DNA from: Stenotrophomonas maltophilia
Lineage (GTDB): Bacteria; Pseudomonadota; Gammaproteobacteria; Xanthomonadales; Xanthomonadaceae
NCBI GenBank assembly: GCA_002364755.1
Contig: DEZI01000023.1
Coordinates: 62,001 to 126,000, forward strand
Length of the DNA: 64,000 bases
Reading direction: 5' to 3'
The stretch's first letter is position 1; each line of letters starts with the position of its first letter. Below are positions 60,533 to 64,000 of the stretch, piece by piece. The translations under genes and the position numbers were made by a program. Under the pieces are notes generated by a model. It was not told where the DNA came from. It was given only the letters and a program-made list of their open reading frames with translations, and ran no database searches.

Positions 60533-63265
60533 TCAGCTCAGCTGGCCGTGGCAGTGCTTGTACTTCTTGCCACTGCCGCAGGGGCACGGATCGTTGCGGC
60601 CGATCTTCGGCTCGTCACGCTGCAGCGGGTTCACGCCCTGCTGCGCGGCTTCCACCTGCGCCGCTTCTTCGTCGGCGCTGTAGCTGCCGGCGTCCTGGTG
60701 CTGGAACTGCGACTGGCTCAGGCGGGCTTCCACCTGCTGCCGTTCGGCCGCTTCCAGCGCCTGCACTTCCTCGTCGCTGCGGATGCGCACGCGGGCCAGC
60801 AGGGTCACCACTTCGCGCTTGACGTTCTCCAGCATGTCCGAGAACAGCTCGAAGGCTTCCTTCTTGTACTCCTGCTTGGGCTGCTTCTGCGCGTAACCAC
60901 GCAGGTAGATGCCCTGGCGCAGGTAGTCCATGCGGGCCAGGTGTTCCTTCCAGCTCTGGTCCAGCACGGTCAGCATCACGTGCTTTTCCAGCGCACGCAT
61001 GGTTTCCTCGCCCACGCCGGCTTCCTTCTCGGCGAAGTGCTGGTTGACGCGCTCCAGCACCTTGGCAGCGATGCCTTCGGCATCCAGTTCCTCGTGCGAC
61101 TTGACCATGTCCACCAGCGACATCTGCAGGCCGAAGTCCGACTCCAGGGTCGCTTCCAGGCCGCGCAGGTCCCACTGCTCGTCCACCGAGTTCGGCGGCA
61201 CGAAGCGGGCGACGACGTCGAAGATCACGTCGTCGCGGATGCCATCGACGTTGTCCTTCACCGATTCGGCGTCCAGCAGTTCATCACGCTGGGCGTAGAT
61301 CACCTTGCGCTGGTCGTTGTTGACGTCGTCGAAGTCCAGCAGGTTCTTGCGGATGTCGAAGTTATGGGCCTCGACCTTGCGCTGCGCCTTTTCGATCTGG
61401 CGGCTGACCAGGCGGTCCTCGATGACGTCGTCTTCCTTCATGCCCATCATGCGCATGGCCTTCTGCACCCAGTCGGAGGCGAAGATGCGCATCAGGTTGT
61501 CTTCCAGCGACAGGTAGAAGCGGGACGACCCCGGGTCACCCTGGCGGCCCGAACGGCCACGCAGCTGGTTGTCGATACGACGCGATTCGTGGCGCTCGGT
61601 GCCGACGATGTGCAGGCCGCCGGCGGCCTTCACCGCGTCATGGCGCTTCTGCCATTCAGCCTTGACCGCGGCCTTCTGCTCGTCGGTCGCGCCCTCGCCC
61701 AGTTCGTGGATTTCCGCTTCCAGCGAACCACCCAGCACGATGTCGGTACCGCGGCCGGCCATGTTGGTGGCGATGGTCACCGCGGCCGGACGACCGGCGT
61801 TGGCGACGATGGTCGCTTCGCGGTCGTGCTGCTTGGCGTTGAGCACTTCGTGCTTCACGCCGGCCTTGCTCAGATGCTCGGACAGCATTTCCGAGGTTTC
61901 GATCGAGGTGGTGCCCACCAGCACCGGCTGGCCGCGCTTGGCGCACTCTTCGATGTCGGCCAGCACCGCATTGAACTTGCCCTTTCGGTTGAGGAACACC
62001 TGGTCCGGGCTGTCCTTGCGGATGGTCGGGCGGTTGGTCGGGATGACCACCACTTCCAGGCCGTAGATGCTCTGGAATTCGAACGCTTCGGTATCGGCCG
62101 TACCGGTCATGCCGGACAGCTTCTTGTACATGCGGAACAGGTTCTGGAAGGTGATGCTCGCCAGCGTCTGGTTCTCGCGCTGGACCGGCACGCCTTCCTT
62201 CGCTTCCACGGCCTGGTGCAGGCCGTCGGACCAGCGGCGGCCGGACAGGGTACGGCCGGTGAATTCGTCGACGATGACCACTTCGCCGTCGCGCACGATG
62301 TAGTCCACGTCACGCTGGTAGATGGCGTGCGCGCGCAGGGCGGCGTTGAGGTGGTGGACCACGGTCAGGTTCTGCGGCGCGTACAGGCCTTCGGTCTCGC
62401 CGTCGAGGATGCCGGCTTCCACCAGCAGCTGCTCGGCGTGCTCCATGCCCGCTTCGGACAGGTGCACCTGCTTGCCCTTCTCGTCGACCCAGAAGTCGCC
62501 CTCGCCGTCTTCCGCTTCCTGCTTGACCAGGTTCGGCACGACGCGGTTGACGCGGATGTACAGCTCCGGGGAATCGTCGGCCGGGCCGGAAATGATCAGC
62601 GGGGTACGCGCTTCGTCGATCAGGATGGAGTCGACTTCGTCGACGATGGCGTAGTGCAGGCCGCGCTGGTAGCGGTCGGCCTTGGACAGCGCCATGTTGT
62701 CGCGCAGGTAGTCGAAACCGAATTCGTTGTTGGTGCCGTAGGTGATGTCCGAGGCGTACGCTTCGCGCTTGTCGCTGTGCGGCATGCCCGGGTAGACCAC
62801 GCCCACGCTCAGGCCCAGCCAGTTGTACAGCTTGCCCATCTGGGCGGCGTCGCGGCGGGCCAGGTAGTCGTTCACCGTGACCACGTGCACGCCCTTGCCT
62901 TCCAGCGCGTTCAGGTACACCGGCAGGGTCGCGACCAGGGTCTTGCCTTCACCGGTGCGCATTTCTGCGATCTTGCCCAGGTGAAGCACCATGCCGCCGA
63001 TCAGCTGCACGTCGTAGTGACGCATGCCCAGCACGCGGCGGCCGGCTTCGCGGCAGACCGCGAACGCTTCCGGCAACACTTTGTCCAGCGCTTCACCACC
63101 GGCGATGCGCTGCTTGAACTCCGGCGTCTTGGCCTGCAGCTGCTCGTCGGAAAGCTTCTCGATCTCCGGCTCCAGCGCATTGATCTTGGCGACGATGCGG
63201 TTGAGCTGGCGCAGCTGTCGTTCATTACGACTGCCAAATACGCGGGTAAGCAGGCTGTTGATCAT
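60533..63265 (-). CDS. secA: Protein translocase ATPase SecA
   Basis: Motor of the Sec pathway. 910 residues. Walker A MRTGEGKTLVATL, DEVDSILIDEARTPLIISGP (DEAD-like), GTSIETSEMLSEHL, ATNMAGRGTDIVLGG, and the IRA2 motif RIDNQLRGRSGRQGDPG. The C-terminal zinc site is IGRNDPCPCGSGKKYKHCH (C-x-C-x8-C-H). ATG 63265 gives MINSLLTRVFGSRNER; the in-frame extension to 63436 has no homology and overlaps the preceding terminator. It precedes the autotransporter and mutT-type genes. Confidence 0.97.
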   Translation of the reverse strand: MINSLLTRVFGSRNERQLRQLNRIVAKINALEPEIEKLSDEQLQAKTPEFKQRIAGGEALDKVLPEAFAVCREAGRRVLGMRHYDVQLIGGMVLHLGKIAEMRTGEGKTLVATLPVYLNALEGKGVHVVTVNDYLARRDAAQMGKLYNWLGLSVGVVYPGMPHSDKREAYASDITYGTNNEFGFDYLRDNMALSKADRYQRGLHYAIVDEVDSILIDEARTPLIISGPADDSPELYIRVNRVVPNLVKQEAEDGEGDFWVDEKGKQVHLSEAGMEHAEQLLVEAGILDGETEGLYAPQNLTVVHHLNAALRAHAIYQRDVDYIVRDGEVVIVDEFTGRTLSGRRWSDGLHQAVEAKEGVPVQRENQTLASITFQNLFRMYKKLSGMTGTADTEAFEFQSIYGLEVVVIPTNRPTIRKDSPDQVFLNRKGKFNAVLADIEECAKRGQPVLVGTTSIETSEMLSEHLSKAGVKHEVLNAKQHDREATIVANAGRPAAVTIATNMAGRGTDIVLGGSLEAEIHELGEGATDEQKAAVKAEWQKRHDAVKAAGGLHIVGTERHESRRIDNQLRGRSGRQGDPGSSRFYLSLEDNLMRIFASDWVQKAMRMMGMKEDDVIEDRLVSRQIEKAQRKVEAHNFDIRKNLLDFDDVNNDQRKVIYAQRDELLDAESVKDNVDGIRDDVIFDVVARFVPPNSVDEQWDLRGLEATLESDFGLQMSLVDMVKSHEELDAEGIAAKVLERVNQHFAEKEAGVGEETMRALEKHVMLTVLDQSWKEHLARMDYLRQGIYLRGYAQKQPKQEYKKEAFELFSDMLENVKREVVTLLARVRIRSDEEVQALEAAERQQVEARLSQSQFQHQDAGSYSADEEAAQVEAAQQGVNPLQRDEPKIGRNDPCPCGSGKKYKHCHGQLS

Positions 63266-63334
63266 TGAAGGAACCGGGTTGGATGGACACAGCGGCCCGG
63301 TCTTCCCCCTGGGGATCCGTCCGCCGCAAACGAA

Positions 63335-63355
63335 ACAGGGCGCCTTGCGCCCTGT
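63335..63355 (-). terminator. Terminator-like hairpin between M23 gene and secA
   Basis: ACAGGGCGC-CTT-GCGCCCTGT stem, 145 bases past the M23 stop and 70 bases ahead of secA on the minus strand. It probably separates the two transcripts. Confidence 0.55.
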
Positions 63356-63427
63356 CGATGGCAACACCCATTGTAGCTTGGGACGGGCACGAGGGGTTTC
63401 AACCCTTTTCGGCCGCGCTTCGCGCTC

Positions 63428-63495
63428 GCGGGGCATGGCCCCGCGCTACCGCCGGGTCCGGCGGCGTTCCGATTGCGCCGGGCCATGCCCGGCGT
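63428..63495. repeat. SMAG-type pair between secA and M23 gene
   Basis: GCGGGGCATGGCCCCGCGCTAC at 63428-63449 and GCGCCGGGCCATGCCCGGCG at 63475-63494. The GTAG head of the second unit is degenerate. Confidence 0.65.
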
Positions 63496-63500
63496 TGGCA

Positions 63501-64000
63501 TCAACCGCGGCTGACGCGGCCGACCGGGGTATTACCGCCGTCGCCGAGGAACTTGCGCGGGTTGACCACGTTGCCGTTTTCCCAGACCTCGAAGTGCACG
63601 TGGGCACCGGTCGAGCGGCCGGTGGAACCGGCCTTGGCCACTTCCTGGCCGGCACGGACCAGGTCGCCGACCTTCACCACCAGGCGCGAATTGTGCGCGT
63701 AGCGGGTCACGTAGCCATTGCCATGGTCAACGTCGACCACGTTGCCGTAGCCGCCCTTCACGCCGGAGAAGCTGACAACGCCATCGGCCACGGACATCAC
63801 CGGGTCGCCCACCCTGGCGTGGAAATCCATGCCCTTGTGGGTGGCGGCACCTCGGCCGAACGGGTCGGCACGGGTGCCGAAGCCGGAGGTCACGTAGCTG
63901 TTGCGGATCGGCATGCGCGAGGGCACGGCGTTCTGCTGCAGCTGGTGGTCGAACATCAGCGATTCCATCACTGACAACTGGCGGCCTGAAGCAGCGAAGC
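63501..64000 (-). CDS. M23 family metallopeptidase (5' end outside window)
   Basis: The frame is open from the TGA at 63501 through the right edge of the window (GRQLSVMESLMFDHQLQQNAV is in frame near the edge), so the N-terminus is missing. The LytM/M23 peptidase domain is complete: SYVTSGFGTRADPFG, HKGMDFHARVGDPV (metal His and Asp), GYVTRYAHNSRL and TGAHVHFEVWENGNVVNP (H-x-H). All zinc ligands are present. This secreted or membrane-anchored endopeptidase would cleave peptidoglycan cross-links or activate amidases. In Xanthomonads it commonly lies next to secA. Confidence 0.92.
   Translation of the reverse strand, partial: FAASGRQLSVMESLMFDHQLQQNAVPSRMPIRNSYVTSGFGTRADPFGRGAATHKGMDFHARVGDPVMSVADGVVSFSGVKGGYGNVVDVDHGNGYVTRYAHNSRLVVKVGDLVRAGQEVAKAGSTGRSTGAHVHFEVWENGNVVNPRKFLGDGGNTPVGRVSRG

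Noticed and set aside
60548..63268. Long open frame antisense to secA (plus strand)
   Set aside because: Shadow of a highly conserved gene; it has no recognisable domain.

Overview
This window looks like a chromosomal segment of a Stenotrophomonas species (family Xanthomonadaceae, probably the S. maltophilia complex). The evidence is its high GC content, Xanthomonad-type gene content, and many short intergenic palindromes that begin with GTAG. Those palindromes match the SMAG family of repetitive extragenic palindromes described in S. maltophilia. Almost everything is chromosomal housekeeping. I see no rRNA, tRNA, CRISPR array, prophage, integrase or transposase.

Layout. 1-4.4 kb: surA(partial)-pdxA-rsmA-apaG-apaH, the same order as in E. 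coli. 4.5-7.2 kb: the convergent, tightly coupled lgt-thyA-hypothetical-folA unit. 7.3-9.3 kb: lemA and two TPM-domain genes. 9.3-9.8 kb: a gene-free stretch with two large structured inverted repeats. 9.8-15.6 kb: an MFS exporter, TerC, DgkA, an SGNH hydrolase and an OmpR/EnvZ-type two-component pair. 15.7-19.6 kb: a TesA-like esterase divergent from a YbbA/YbbP-type ABC system. 20-21 kb: two unrecognised coupled genes. 21.2-25.5 kb: a heme-uptake cluster (hemP, TonB receptor, HmuS-like gene, DUF6607) behind a Fur-type operator. 25.5-31.1 kb: an aldo/keto reductase, nupC-rbsK (nucleoside/ribose salvage), dusB and a methyltransferase. 31.1-34.7 kb: a membrane hydrolase, a broken metallophosphoesterase and an OlsF-like two-domain acyltransferase. 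35-44.2 kb: metK, a thioesterase, ppc, an S9 peptidase, and an SAH riboswitch with ahcY. 44.4-47.8 kb: small and hypothetical genes plus ybaK. 47.9-53.7 kb: a DJ-1/PfpI protein with its own two-component pair, then a LytS/LytTR pair and an alpha/beta hydrolase. 53.9-56.4 kb: metF, a DUF4124 protein and a Nudix-ThiE fusion. 56.5-60.2 kb: a type Va autotransporter with a collagen-like stalk. 60.5-64 kb: secA and the start-truncated end of an M23 peptidase gene.

Three genes of the activated methyl cycle lie here at separate loci: metK makes SAM, ahcY removes SAH under its riboswitch, and metF supplies methyl-THF. metF has a clear promoter with an operator-like dyad between -35 and -10.

The features I consider most worth following up are: (i) the paired structured repeats at 9.4-9.7 kb, which keep their core while both stems change sequence; (ii) repeat elements that supply stop codons to genes, and one that sits inside a coding sequence; (iii) the out-of-frame deletion in the phosphoesterase coupled to the OlsF-like acyltransferase; (iv) the collagen-stalked autotransporter placed between secA and a mutT-type gene; (v) a response regulator whose conserved receiver lysine is replaced by asparagine. 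I did not find a clearly new defence or mobile system.
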